From an uncultured Dialister sp. (GTDB taxonomy: Bacteria > Bacillota > Negativicutes > Veillonellales > Dialisteraceae), in assembly GCA_900543455.1 (NCBI GenBank), contig UQRR01000013.1, positions 1 through 31,800 of the forward strand: a stretch of DNA of 31,800 bases. The letters are read 5' to 3'. Position 1 is the first letter of the stretch; every line of letters begins with the position of its first letter. Both the position numbers and the translations under genes were made by a program. The notes below the pieces were generated by a model that saw only the letters and a program-made list of their open reading frames with translations, was not told where the DNA came from and searched no databases. This document shows positions 17,856-24,981 of the stretch, one piece after another.

Positions 17856-17884
17856 ATTCTACCACACTTGTTTAGAAAATACAA
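17856..17884 (-). promoter_or_regulatory. Sigma-A promoter of tig
   Basis: The minus strand reads TTGTAT (17879-17884), 17 bp, TAGAAT (17856-17861). The leader of about 80 nt holds a small GTCGG/CCGAC hairpin at 17791-17805. Confidence 0.65.
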
Positions 17885-17939
17885 ATTTTACGTTTCCTTG
17901 ATTGCTTTTCTCTATCTCTGACAGTATGATAGAGGAAAT

Positions 17940-18190
17940 TGAATCGGGGTGCGGGGCTAGCCCGTGGGGCGTGCCGTCCCTTGATTGGGGATGAAAGCTC
18001 TGCTCGAATTAGGAATTAGGAATGAGGAATTAGGAATGGTGGTGCGGCGCATAAAAAATAGAAGCGCTGCGGAGTATAGATGGTGGCGATGCCCGAAGGT
18101 GGCATTTCAGTCACTTGTCACTCGAGGCTCCTAATCCCTAGCCACTAATCCCTAGCTACTAGTCACCAGTCACTAGTCACTCCCCATTCC
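17940..18190. repeat. Composite repeat unit in inverse orientation
   Basis: In order: GGGCTAGCCCGTGGGGCGTG module, 'GATGAAAGCTCTGCT', AGGAATK heptamers (about 18007-18036), GCGGCGC/GCGCTGC hairpin (about 18042-18072), GGTGGCGATGCCCGAAGGTGG module, GTCACTTGTCACT, then CTAATCC and CTAGTCAC heptamers to 18182. It is the reverse order of the unit at 28990-29190. It ends next to the ribosome binding site of the first CHR gene. No promoter for that gene was identified. Confidence 0.85.
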
Positions 18191-18215
18191 CCCCAATTAA
18201 AGGAGTATCCCATCT

Positions 18216-18752
18216 ATGAAACTACTACTCGAATTATTTCTCATCTTTGCCAAGATGGGCGCTGTCACCTTTGGCGGCGGGTACGCGATGCTGCCCATTC
18301 TCCAGCGTGAGATCGTAGAGAATAAGCACTGGGGCAGCGAGGAAGAGCTGATGGATTACTATGCCTTGGGGCAGGTCACGCCCGGCATGATCGCGGTGAA
18401 TGTCGCGACCTTCATCGGCTGCAAGCTGAAAGGCTTCTGGGGCGGCGTCTTCGCGACGCTCGGCGTCATCACCCCATCCATGATCATCATCACGGTGATC
18501 GCGCTCTTTCTTACGCAGTTCGAAGAGAATCCCTATGTCATTCACGCCTTCGCCGGTATCCGTGCCTGCGTCTGCGTCCTCATTCTGGACGCCGTCGTGA
18601 AGCTCGGCAAGAAGTCCATCAAGGATAAGCGCACAGCCGCGATCTTCATCGGCATCCTTCTCATTGCCCTCTTCGCCCCCTTCTCTCCCGTCTTCTCCGT
18701 CGTCCTCGCCGGCATCGCGGGATACTATCTGATGCCGAGGAGCGCGAAGTAA
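18216..18752 (+). CDS. CHR-family (chromate) transporter, half-size subunit 1
   Basis: A 178-residue short-chain member of the chromate ion transporter family, with one CHR domain of about five to six helices. Signature elements are FGGGYAMLPILQREIV near the N-terminus (20-35) and LGQVTPGMIAVNVATFIG (51-68). Short-chain CHR proteins act as pairs of different subunits with opposite topology, and the second gene lies 335 bp downstream. In most bacteria the two genes are adjacent or overlapping. The substrate could be chromate, sulfate or another oxyanion; the name is by family. ATG has AAAGGAG upstream. Confidence 0.88.
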   Translation: MKLLLELFLIFAKMGAVTFGGGYAMLPILQREIVENKHWGSEEELMDYYALGQVTPGMIAVNVATFIGCKLKGFWGGVFATLGVITPSMIIITVIALFLTQFEENPYVIHAFAGIRACVCVLILDAVVKLGKKSIKDKRTAAIFIGILLIALFAPFSPVFSVVLAGIAGYYLMPRSAK

Positions 18753-18779
18753 GAAGTGGCGGATGTGGCGCACCATTCA

Positions 18780-19075
18780 TAAAGTGCCCCCCCATCCCCT
18801 CACGATATCATGCGACTTGTTTGGCATTTGTATAAAACTCTGCGGCGCTTAGGGAAGCCTGATTCAATCGCTGTCAGATTTAATCAGCGTTTCCTTAGAT
18901 CCTTCGACTCAGTTCTCATATTTCAGATGATCCATATTTTCTAACATACGACGTTTTTCTCCGCTCAGGATGACGAGAGACGCCGCACCTTCACTCCTCA
19001 CTTCCAACTCCCCCTAATCCTTAGTCCCTAGTCACCAGTCACCAGTCCCTAGTCACCAGTCACCAGTCACCCAAA
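18780..19075. repeat. Repeat spacer splitting the CHR gene pair
   Basis: This spacer holds 'GATTCAATCGCTGTC' and 'TTTAATCAGCGTTTCCTTAG' motifs (about 18861-18898), a split palindrome 'ATCCTTCGACTC ... CCGCTCAGGATGACGAGAG' (about 18898-18977), AT-rich filler, and a long GTCACCA/GTCCCTA heptamer tract (about 19018-19070) that stops immediately before the AAAGGAG of the second gene. Confidence 0.8.
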
Positions 19076-19087
19076 GGAGCATCCATC

Positions 19088-19651
19088 ATGATCTGGCTTT
19101 CCATGTTTTGGGAATTCTTCAAGACCGGTCTCTTCGCCGTCGGCGGAGGGCTCGCAACGCTTCCCTTTCTCTATGATATTTCTGCACGCACCGGATGGTT
19201 CAGCGCGGAAGACATCGCGAATATGATCGCGATCTCAGAGTCCACCCCGGGGCCTTTGGGCGTCAATATGGCGACCTACGCCGGTTTTCAGGCGCTTGGC
19301 ATCCCGGGCGGCATCTTCACGACGCTCTCCCTCACAGCGCCCGCGCTCATCGTCATCACGATCATCTATGCGATGCTGACGCGCTTCCGCGAATCGGACG
19401 CTGTGAAGCGGATTTTCTACGGCCTGCGCCCTGCCTCCACCGCGCTCATCGCAGCCGCCGGTCTTGGCGTCGCGAAGGTATCTCTCTTAGACACCGCGCT
19501 GTATGAAAAGAGCGGCTCGCTTCTCTCCCTCTTCCAGTGGCCGGCCATTCTCCTTGCCATTGCGATCTACTTCGGTCTTAAGAAATATAAAAAGCACCCT
19601 GTGCTCTATATCGCAATCAGCGCTGTCTGCGGCATCGCACTGGGACTATAA
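19088..19651 (+). CDS. CHR-family (chromate) transporter, half-size subunit 2
   Basis: A 187-residue partner of the preceding CHR protein. It has the paired signature in the variant FAVGGGLATLPFLYDIS (16-32) and the conserved STPGPLGVNMATYAGF (52-67), followed by four or more hydrophobic helices. The two proteins together equal one full-length long-chain CHR transporter. ATG 19088 follows AAAGGAG. It is closed by a strong terminator. The two genes are probably one functional unit although heptamer repeats separate them. Confidence 0.88.
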   Translation: MIWLSMFWEFFKTGLFAVGGGLATLPFLYDISARTGWFSAEDIANMIAISESTPGPLGVNMATYAGFQALGIPGGIFTTLSLTAPALIVITIIYAMLTRFRESDAVKRIFYGLRPASTALIAAAGLGVAKVSLLDTALYEKSGSLLSLFQWPAILLAIAIYFGLKKYKKHPVLYIAISAVCGIALGL

Positions 19652-19654
19652 TAT

Positions 19655-19698
19655 AAAAAGGAAGAGCTGATTTCCATAGAAATCAGCTCTTCCTTTTT
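19655..19698 (+). terminator. Terminator of the CHR transporter genes
   Basis: A perfect 20-bp stem (AAAAAGGAAGAGCTGATTTC and its complement) with a 4-nt loop and a T5 end lies 4 bp after the stop codon. Confidence 0.93.
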
Positions 19699-19731
19699 AC
19701 ATTGGCTGCGGTTATAATCAAGAGCAGAGAA

Positions 19732-19740
19732 TGCTATACT
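19732..19740 (+). promoter_or_regulatory. Extended -10 promoter of the small toxin-like gene
   Basis: TGCTATACT (19732-19740) is an extended -10 element. No good -35 lies 17 bp upstream. It would give a leader of about 135 nt before the peptide's start codon. Confidence 0.6.
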
Positions 19741-19746
19741 ATGGGC

Positions 19747-19881
19747 ATTCTTTAGAAATACTGCCATATACGGTAGGCGGCGCGTCCTTCTCCAGAGGGA
19801 CTGTGACCCTCTGATGACATAGAAATCCACGTGAAGCCTTTCGGCTTCCATGGAAATCGAAAGCAAAGGAGGGCTGAACCA
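19747..19881 (+). promoter_or_regulatory. Structured 5' leader of the toxin-like mRNA
   Basis: The leader contains a CAGAGGG/CCCTCTG hairpin (about 19792-19819) and a GAAGCC/GGCTTC hairpin with a TTTC loop (about 19833-19850) before the ribosome binding site. Long structured leaders that limit translation are usual for type I toxin mRNAs. Confidence 0.5.
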
Positions 19882-19980
19882 ATGAGCATCCTTGATTTCA
19901 TCACACTGATGAGTTTCGGCTTAAGTTGCTTTGGCTTAGGCTATACCATTGGGAAAGATAACAAACACACGCAAAAATAG
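19882..19980 (+). CDS. Putative type I toxin, 32-aa membrane peptide (holin-like)
   Basis: A 32-codon gene too short for ordinary ORF calling. The peptide starts MSILDFITLMSFG, has one hydrophobic segment (about residues 4-23) and ends in a charged tail, KDNKHTQK. This layout, and the start with 'M-S-x-x-(D/E)-x-I-T-L-M-x-F-G', fits the putative holin-like toxin group (Hol_Tox-like). AAAGGAGGG lies 8 nt before the ATG, among the best ribosome binding sites in the window. The stop codon sits inside a 15-bp terminator stem. A consensus promoter drives an antisense RNA from the other side. Family membership is from pattern memory, and toxicity is inferred. The alternative is a harmless small membrane protein. 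Confidence 0.72.
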   Translation: MSILDFITLMSFGLSCFGLGYTIGKDNKHTQK

Positions 19981-20017
19981 CCGCCCAGGTCTCGAAAACT
20001 AAGCGGTTATTTTTGCG
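19970..20017. terminator. Bidirectional terminator shared by toxin mRNA and antisense RNA
   Basis: Positions 19970-19984 pair with 20003-20017 (15 bp, one G-U), with an 18-nt loop. The A5 and T5 blocks near the base of the stem make it usable from both strands. It overlaps the last codons and stop of the peptide gene. Confidence 0.8.
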
Positions 20018-20062
20018 TTAGCAATATGGGACACGCCGTCTATCGGCAGCATTTCTTTTTCT
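19970..20062 (-). ncRNA. Putative antisense antitoxin RNA
   Basis: A promoter at 20069-20097 on the minus strand would start a transcript near 20062 that runs toward the peptide gene and stops at the shared terminator, giving about 90-95 nt. It overlaps the 3' end of the toxin-like mRNA by about 48 nt. No reading frame with a ribosome binding site exists on it. Convergent short RNA over the toxin 3' end is the layout of Fst/RNAII, TxpA/RatA and BsrG/SR4 type I systems. The exact ends are inferred. Confidence 0.65.
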
Positions 20063-20068
20063 ACCTAT

Positions 20069-20097
20069 ATCTTAGCATGATACAACCCTCCTGTCAA
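20069..20097 (-). promoter_or_regulatory. Consensus sigma-A promoter of the antisense RNA
   Basis: The minus strand reads TTGACA (20092-20097), exactly 17 bp, TAAGAT (20069-20074). No coding gene follows on that strand before the shared terminator, which is why an RNA product is proposed. Confidence 0.8.
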
Positions 20098-20127
20098 AAA
20101 AAGCTTCCCCTGCGGGAAGCTTTTTGC
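20096..20127 (-). terminator. Terminator of the ABC transporter ATPase-permease operon
   Basis: Stem AAAAAGCTTCCC / GGGAAGCTTTTT with a short loop, about 100 bp after the ATPase stop codon. It touches the -35 of the antisense RNA promoter, keeping the two transcription units apart. Confidence 0.8.
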
Positions 20128-20226
20128 GATGCTATTTAAGGAAGGTTATCACGAAGCCATGTATAAAAATTCTTGTGAAATCTGCCTCTGCGATTGAATC
20201 AGCGTTTCCCTGGAATCAGTTGACCA

Positions 20227-20988
20227 TCAAGCTCTCAATATCGACTTCAGGAAAGCCTTGGTTCGTTCGCTCTTCGGGTGATCGAAGACTTCTTCGCTCG
20301 TCCCTTCTTCCTCGACGCGGCCATCGACCATGAAGAGGATCTTATCTGAGACAGACTTGGCGAAAGCCATTTCATGCGTCACGATCGCCATGGTCATATT
20401 CTCATCCGCCAGCTGCTGGATGGTCTTTAAGACCTCGCCCGTCAGCTCCGGATCGAGCGCGGAGGTCGGTTCATCGAAGAGCATGATTTCCGGGCTCATC
20501 GCAAGCGCCCGCGCGATGGCGACACGCTGCTTCTGTCCGCCGGAAAGGCTGCCGGGGTACATGTCTTTTTTATTGAGCAGGCCGACCTTGCTTAACAGAT
20601 CTTCCGCGATCGGCTGGATTTCTTCCTTCTTCATGCCTTTCACATAGATGGGGGCAGCCATGATGTTATCCAGCACGGTCATGTGCGGGAAAAGGTTGAA
20701 AGACTGGAAGACCATGCCCATCTTGGCAAGGATCTCCTTCGTCTTGGCTTCGCTCGCGTAGGTGACCTTGCCGTCTTTGTCTTCGGCAAGAAATTCCCCG
20801 TCGACTGCGATCGAGCCGCCCTGAATGGTTTCCAGATAGTTCAGGCAGCGCAAAAGCGTACTCTTGCCGGCCCCGGAAGGCCCGATGATGGAGATGACTT
20901 CGCCCTTTTCCAGTGTCATGTCGACGCCGTGAAGGATGGTAAGCTTGCCGAAATCCTTCCGGATGTTTTTCATTTCAATAAAACTCAT
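20227..20988 (-). CDS. Polar amino-acid ABC transporter ATP-binding protein (GlnQ-like)
   Basis: A 253-residue ATPase that powers amino-acid import. Walker A GPSGAGKST (36-44), Q-loop Q95, signature LSGGQ (148-152), Walker B IMLFDEP (168-174) and switch H205 are all intact. The sequence matches the polar amino-acid (GlnQ/HisP/ArtM) subfamily. ATG 20986-20988 follows AAGGAGG, and only 11 bp separate it from the permease stop, so both are one transcript. Confidence 0.95.
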   Translation of the reverse strand: MSFIEMKNIRKDFGKLTILHGVDMTLEKGEVISIIGPSGAGKSTLLRCLNYLETIQGGSIAVDGEFLAEDKDGKVTYASEAKTKEILAKMGMVFQSFNLFPHMTVLDNIMAAPIYVKGMKKEEIQPIAEDLLSKVGLLNKKDMYPGSLSGGQKQRVAIARALAMSPEIMLFDEPTSALDPELTGEVLKTIQQLADENMTMAIVTHEMAFAKSVSDKILFMVDGRVEEEGTSEEVFDHPKSERTKAFLKSILRA

Positions 20989-20999
20989 GTCCGTCCTCC

Positions 21000-21647
21000 T
21001 TATTCTTCATATACGGCATAGCGTTTTTCCACATACGCCAGGATCTTCGTCAGGATCGCGGTGCATACGAGGTAGAAAACAGCTGCCACAAGGAACGGCA
21101 TGGTATCGAAGTCACGCTGCACGAAGGCGCGGGTGACACGCATGAGGTCATTCATCGCCAGGATGTAGACGAGCGAGGTATCCTTCAGAAGGGTGATGGT
21201 TTCATTGCCGAGCGGGGGGATGACGCGCTTCACGACCTGCGGCAGCACGATATGCCACATGGTCTGCCGATAGGTGAAGCCCAAGACCTTCGCGCCTTCA
21301 TACTGCCCCTTCGGAATGGACTGGATGCCGCCTCTGAAAATTTCTGCAAAGTAAGCCGCATAGTTCGCCACGAAGGCAAGGATCGCCGCCGGGAAATCAC
21401 TGATCTGCACATTCAGCATGAGCGGCAGCCCATAGTAGATGAACATGATCTGCAGCATGAGCGGCGTGCCGCGCATGACGTAAATATAAACCTCTGCGAG
21501 CTTTCGGAAAACAGCGACTTTAGAAATGCGAACCAGTGCCAGCAGGATACCGATCGGCAGCGAGAGCACGATGGTGATCAGAAAGATCTGTGCCGATACG
21601 CCCAGCCCGGCAAACATATTCGGCAGGATGCGAAGAATGTAATCCAT
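21000..21647 (-). CDS. Polar amino-acid ABC transporter permease
   Basis: A 215-residue membrane subunit of the HisMQ/GlnP family with about five helices. The cytoplasmic EAA loop (EGAKVLGFTYRQTMWHIVLPQ) that contacts the ATPase is clear, as is the RGTPLMLQIMFIYYGLP motif near residue 60. Only one permease gene is present, so the transporter probably uses a homodimer. ATG 21645-21647 follows AAGGAG at 7 nt. It is the first gene of a two-gene operon with the ATPase; the binding protein gene lies upstream with its own promoter and terminator. Confidence 0.95.
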   Translation of the reverse strand: MDYILRILPNMFAGLGVSAQIFLITIVLSLPIGILLALVRISKVAVFRKLAEVYIYVMRGTPLMLQIMFIYYGLPLMLNVQISDFPAAILAFVANYAAYFAEIFRGGIQSIPKGQYEGAKVLGFTYRQTMWHIVLPQVVKRVIPPLGNETITLLKDTSLVYILAMNDLMRVTRAFVQRDFDTMPFLVAAVFYLVCTAILTKILAYVEKRYAVYEE

Positions 21648-21683
21648 AAAATACTCCTTATAAAACCAGTGTCATATAGAATT

Positions 21684-21712
21684 ATCATACACTGATTTCA
21701 CCCTTTTAGCAA
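21684..21712 (-). promoter_or_regulatory. Promoter of the permease-ATPase operon
   Basis: The minus strand reads TTGCTA (21707-21712), 17 bp, TATGAT (21684-21689), about 40 bp before the start codon. Confidence 0.6.
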
Positions 21713-21744
21713 GATAGAGAAATGAAATAGCAGAGTCATTTCAT

Positions 21745-22058
21745 GGGGATCAGGGTCAGCCTCTATGGCGTGCTGCCCCTTGCCCCTGAATGAAAGCTTT
21801 GCTCAAGTGAGGAATTAGGAATGAGGAATGAGGAATGAAGGTGGCGGCTTCGCCGAGATCGATGACGAGGTCGCAGCTATTCTGGCATTCGTTATCTCAC
21901 ATACGACGTCTCTCGCCGCTCAGGATGACGAAACGGGGCGATGCCTGAAGGCAGTATGAGTTGATACGAGAATACCATCTTCTAAAAAAAGGCGGCGAAG
22001 CCGCCACGAGAACCCTGAACCCTGAACCTTGAACCCTGAACCAAATGAAAGCAAAGTA
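21745..22058. repeat. Repeat mosaic within the ABC transporter cluster
   Basis: This stretch contains the GGGTCAGCCTCTATGGCGTGCTGCC module, 'GAATGAAAGCTTTGCT', AGGAATK heptamers (about 21809-21837), 'GGTGGCGGCTTCGCCG', a 'CATACGACGTCTCTCGCCGCTCAGGATGACGA' half element (about 21899-21931), the GGCGGCGAAGCCGCC module (21965-22010) and CCCTGAA heptamers (22013-22042). Confidence 0.8.
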
Positions 22059-22106
22059 AAAAGGGACTGTGAAGAAATGGGGATTCATATCTTCACAGCC
22101 CCTTTT
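22059..22106 (-). terminator. Terminator of the binding-protein gene (duplicate of the sstT type)
   Basis: A stem of AAAAGGG(A)CTGTGAAGA against its complement with one mismatch lies 17 bp after the stop. Hairpin and flanks match the one at 1-155. Confidence 0.85.
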
Positions 22107-22122
22107 CAAAAATCATCTCAAC

Positions 22123-22935
22123 TTATTTCAGCACGACATCCTTGCCGAACCACTTTTCAGAGATCTTCTTGGCTTCGCCGCTGGCTACGACTTTGGCGAT
22201 GCCGTCATTCAGGAGATCGACGAGAGCCTGATTGTCCTTCTTGATCCCGATGGAGAAGGTATCCTTGGAGACGACACCTTCAAGTTCTCTGAACTGTCCC
22301 GGTTTCTTGGTCATGTAGTATTCGATGAGGACAGAGTCAGCGAGGACGGCATCACAGCGGCCGGACTCGAGATCCATGAAGCAGGCCGTGAGGTCCGGGT
22401 ATGCTTTGATTTCAGAGAAAGACTTCTTGAAGTTTTCATCACGGTTCAGCGCCGTTTCTGCCGTGGAAGCCTCCTGGATGGAAATCTTCTTGCCCTTCAG
22501 GTCTTCCGGCGTCTTGACAGCGCTGTCATTCAGTACCGCATAGACCTGAATATTATCCATGTACGGCTTCGTGAAGGCGAGCTTCTTGGTACGCTCCGGC
22601 GTCATGGTGAAGCCATTCCAGATGCAGTCGATACGGCCGGAATTCAGTTCTGTTTCCTTGGAAGCCCAGTCGATCGGCTTGAATTCGATCGGCACGCCGA
22701 TTGCTTTCGATACCGCTTCTGCCATATCGATATCAAAGCCGACGATCTTGCCGTTGTCATCACGGAAGCCCATCGGAGCAAAGGTATCATCCATACCGGC
22801 TACGATCTTCGCCGGTTTGCCGGATGCAGCTTTCGCCGCGCCAGAAGCCGCCTTGTCTCCCCCGCCGCATCCAGCGAGCATTCCACAAGCACCCAAAGCC
22901 AGTACGCCGGCAATCATCAGTTTTTTCATTTTCAT
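22123..22935 (-). CDS. Amino-acid ABC transporter substrate-binding lipoprotein
   Basis: A family 3 solute-binding protein, 270 residues from ATG 22933-22935. That start is chosen because AGGAGAG lies 6 nt before it; the frame is open 12 codons further, but the extension lacks a ribosome binding site and would spoil the signal peptide. Lipobox L-A-G-C23 marks a lipoprotein. The mature part has VAGMDDTFAPMGFRDDNGKIVGFDIDMAEAV and the GFTMTPERTKKLAFT motif typical of polar amino-acid binding. It sits directly upstream of the permease and ATPase genes and very likely feeds them, although its own terminator allows it to be made in excess. Confidence 0.92.
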   Translation of the reverse strand: MKMKKLMIAGVLALGACGMLAGCGGGDKAASGAAKAASGKPAKIVAGMDDTFAPMGFRDDNGKIVGFDIDMAEAVSKAIGVPIEFKPIDWASKETELNSGRIDCIWNGFTMTPERTKKLAFTKPYMDNIQVYAVLNDSAVKTPEDLKGKKISIQEASTAETALNRDENFKKSFSEIKAYPDLTACFMDLESGRCDAVLADSVLIEYYMTKKPGQFRELEGVVSKDTFSIGIKKDNQALVDLLNDGIAKVVASGEAKKISEKWFGKDVVLK

Positions 22936-23004
22936 GGTCATCTCTCCTGTTCCCATTTTCGAAATCTTCATCTCTTTATCTCAGTAAAGGATCGGTATGC
23001 ACAT

Positions 23005-23033
23005 ATCTTATCCCATAGAAATCCTTTTGTCAA
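23005..23033 (-). promoter_or_regulatory. Strong promoter of the binding-protein gene
   Basis: The minus strand reads TTGACA (23028-23033), 17 bp, TAAGAT (23005-23010). The hexamers and spacing are identical to those of the antisense RNA promoter at 20069-20097. Confidence 0.85.
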
Positions 23034-23062
23034 GTAAAGAAGTGAAATGTTATGAAAAGGGA

Positions 23063-23285
23063 TTTGTGACTGGTGACTAAGGCTCTTTCAGTCATTCCTC
23101 TTTCATACCGCCGGTGCCCTATCCGCCCCTTCGGGGCACCTTCCCCTCGAGGGGAAGGCTTGCGATACGAGGATCGCATCAACTCATACAGCCTTCGGGC
23201 ATCGCCCCATATATATTCGCGGCGAAGCCGCCACCTTCATTCCTCATTCCTCACTTGAGCAAGAGGCAGCACGCCCAACGGGCTA
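23063..23285. repeat. Repeat mosaic before the DUF4931 gene
   Basis: Short GTGACTG remnants (23067-23080) are followed by a double-hairpin element (23098-23176: GCCCCTTCGGGGC and CTTCCCCTCGAGGGGAAG), the CTTCGGGCATCGCC module, a GCGGCGAAGCCGCC hairpin (about 23218-23233), ATTCCTC heptamers (23239-23257) and the CACGCCCAACGGGCTAA module. Confidence 0.8.
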
Positions 23286-23294
23286 ACCCGTCTA

Positions 23295-23303
23295 TGCTAT
23301 AAT
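23295..23303 (+). promoter_or_regulatory. Extended -10 promoter of the DUF4931 gene
   Basis: TGCTATAAT (23295-23303) lies 27 bp before the ATG, giving a leader of about 20 nt. The same TATGCTATAATAG string occurs before the B3/B4 gene at 28065-28077. Confidence 0.65.
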
Positions 23304-23330
23304 AGGAATCGGAAAGATGAGGTGTACACC

Positions 23331-24092
23331 ATGACCAATCCTATCACATTCAATGTATCCATCGGCAGCGAGAAGCCTCATTCCGGCACACAAAAAGTCT
23401 GCCCTTTCTGCCATCCTGAAAATCTCACACACATTCTTGACCAGAGAGGCGATATCATCTGGCTCATGAACAAGTATCCCGTCTTTGAGAAAACCGTCCC
23501 CACCGTCATCGTGGAGACAGCCGACCACGACGGCGAGCTCAGCACCTATGCGCCCGAGAAGCTCCACGAGGTGATCGCCTTCGGACTTGCCAAGTGGAAG
23601 GAAATGGAAAGTGACAAACGTTTCCGCTCCGTCATCTACTTCCGCAACTTCGGCCCCACCTCAGGCGGCTCGCAGCGCCACCCGCACTCACAGATCATCG
23701 GGCTTGAAGAGTACGACTACCGCGACAATCTGCAGGGCGAGAATTTCCTGGGCGAGGTCATTTATGAAAATGACGACTGCTACGCCTCGCTCGCAGAGTA
23801 CCCCTTGAGCGGCGTCGGCGAGCTGAACGTGACACTGAAGAAAGAGGGAGGAAGTGACGGCTTTGCTGACACCATACAGACCCTCGCGCGCTATGTCCTC
23901 TCCGACTTCCCTATCCGCTGCTCGAGCTACAACATTTTCTTTTATCATCTGAAAAATCAGATCCACGCCAAGATCTTCCCCCGCTTCACAGCAAGCCCTC
24001 TCTACATGGGCTACCGCATCACAAATGTGATGGACGAAACGAGCAAGAAGCGGATCATCGAGACGCTCAGGTCTGAAAAGTATTTTGGATAA
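23331..24092 (+). CDS. DUF4931 protein, GalT/HIT-superfamily nucleotidyltransferase-like
   Basis: A 253-residue protein (ATG 23331 with GAGGTG at 6 nt) that matches the DUF4931 group, related to galactose-1-phosphate uridylyltransferase in the HIT superfamily. It has an N-terminal C24-x2-C27 pair typical of zinc-binding GalT-like proteins, the segment WLMNKYPVFEKT, and the triad-like H117-P-H119-S-Q121, where true GalT enzymes have HPHxQ. A nucleotide or sugar-phosphate transfer reaction is plausible, but no substrate is known for the group. It has its own promoter; no terminator was seen before the metallophosphoesterase gene. Confidence 0.8.
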   Translation: MTNPITFNVSIGSEKPHSGTQKVCPFCHPENLTHILDQRGDIIWLMNKYPVFEKTVPTVIVETADHDGELSTYAPEKLHEVIAFGLAKWKEMESDKRFRSVIYFRNFGPTSGGSQRHPHSQIIGLEEYDYRDNLQGENFLGEVIYENDDCYASLAEYPLSGVGELNVTLKKEGGSDGFADTIQTLARYVLSDFPIRCSSYNIFFYHLKNQIHAKIFPRFTASPLYMGYRITNVMDETSKKRIIETLRSEKYFG

Positions 24093-24099
24093 AAAAGGT

Positions 24100-24240
24100 T
24101 GTGGGTTTAAGGTTCAGGGTTCAAGGTTGTGGTGGCGGCTTCGCCGCGAATATATATGAGGCGATGCCCGAAAGTAGTATTCAAGTCACCACTCACTCGC
24201 GTCTCTTAATTCCCAGTCACTAGTCACTAGTCACTAATCC
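24100..24240. repeat. Repeat spacer before the metallophosphoesterase gene
   Basis: GGTTCAG heptamers (about 24108-24128), the GGTGGCGGCTTCGCCGCGA hairpin, the GGCGATGCCCGAAAGTAG module and GTCACTA heptamers (about 24216-24236) fill the 172-bp gap. Confidence 0.8.
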
Positions 24241-24264
24241 CCCATCCCTAAACGAGGTTACCCT

Positions 24265-24981
24265 ATGAAACTATATGCCTTCAGTGATTTCCATCTCTCC
24301 GGAGATCCGCCAACGAAGCCCATGGATATATTCGGAGAGAACTGGAAGAACCACCGGGAAAAGATCGTGAATGCATGGAAGGAGACGATCCGCGAAGACG
24401 ATGCCGTCATCATGGCAGGCGATCTCTCCTGGGCAATGAGCATGGAAAGCGCCATCTCCGACCTCACCATGCTTGGCACGCTCCCGGGACGTAAGATCAT
24501 CGTCCGCGGCAACCACGACTTCTGGTGGTCCACCGTCACGAAGATGACCGCCATGACGCATGGCGCCTTCGAATTTATTCACAACTCCGCCATTCAGGTC
24601 GGAAATGTAGCACTCGCCGGTACGCGCGGATGGATCTCCGAGACGGCAAAAACATATAAAGAAGACACCGACAAGTCCATCATCCTGCGCGAAGAAGGGC
24701 GCATGGAGCGCTCGCTCGCTCTGGCAAAGCAGATGAAGACAGACAGGATCATCGCGATCCTGCACTACCCGCCCTTCGACGAGATGCGGCGGCCTTCGCA
24801 CATGATGGAAATCATAGCCGAAAGCGGCGCAGACCTCTGCCTCTATGGCCACATCCACGGCGCGCCGAATTTCAAAAATCTGCCGGATTCCCTTCTGGGC
24901 GTCCCGCTTTGCCTGACGAGCTCGGACTATCTGGACTTCAAGCCATACTTCATCTGTGATCTGGAGGCGCCTCATGCATAG
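24265..24981 (+). CDS. Calcineurin-like metallophosphoesterase
   Basis: A 238-residue cytoplasmic phosphoesterase with all five metal-binding blocks in order: D8-x-H10, G52-D53, G82-N-H84-D, H167 (in AILHYPPF) and G-H196-I-H198-G. It therefore should hold a two-metal centre and cleave phosphomono- or diesters; the substrate is unknown. The start ATG follows CGAGG. The stop overlaps the start of the next small gene by 8 bp (ATGCATAG), so the two are translationally coupled. Confidence 0.9.
   Translation: MKLYAFSDFHLSGDPPTKPMDIFGENWKNHREKIVNAWKETIREDDAVIMAGDLSWAMSMESAISDLTMLGTLPGRKIIVRGNHDFWWSTVTKMTAMTHGAFEFIHNSAIQVGNVALAGTRGWISETAKTYKEDTDKSIILREEGRMERSLALAKQMKTDRIIAILHYPPFDEMRRPSHMMEIIAESGADLCLYGHIHGAPNFKNLPDSLLGVPLCLTSSDYLDFKPYFICDLEAPHA

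Noticed and set aside
18216..19651. One chromate transporter gene broken by insertion or frameshift
   Set aside because: Each half has its own start codon, ribosome binding site and complete CHR signature, as in natural short-chain pairs.
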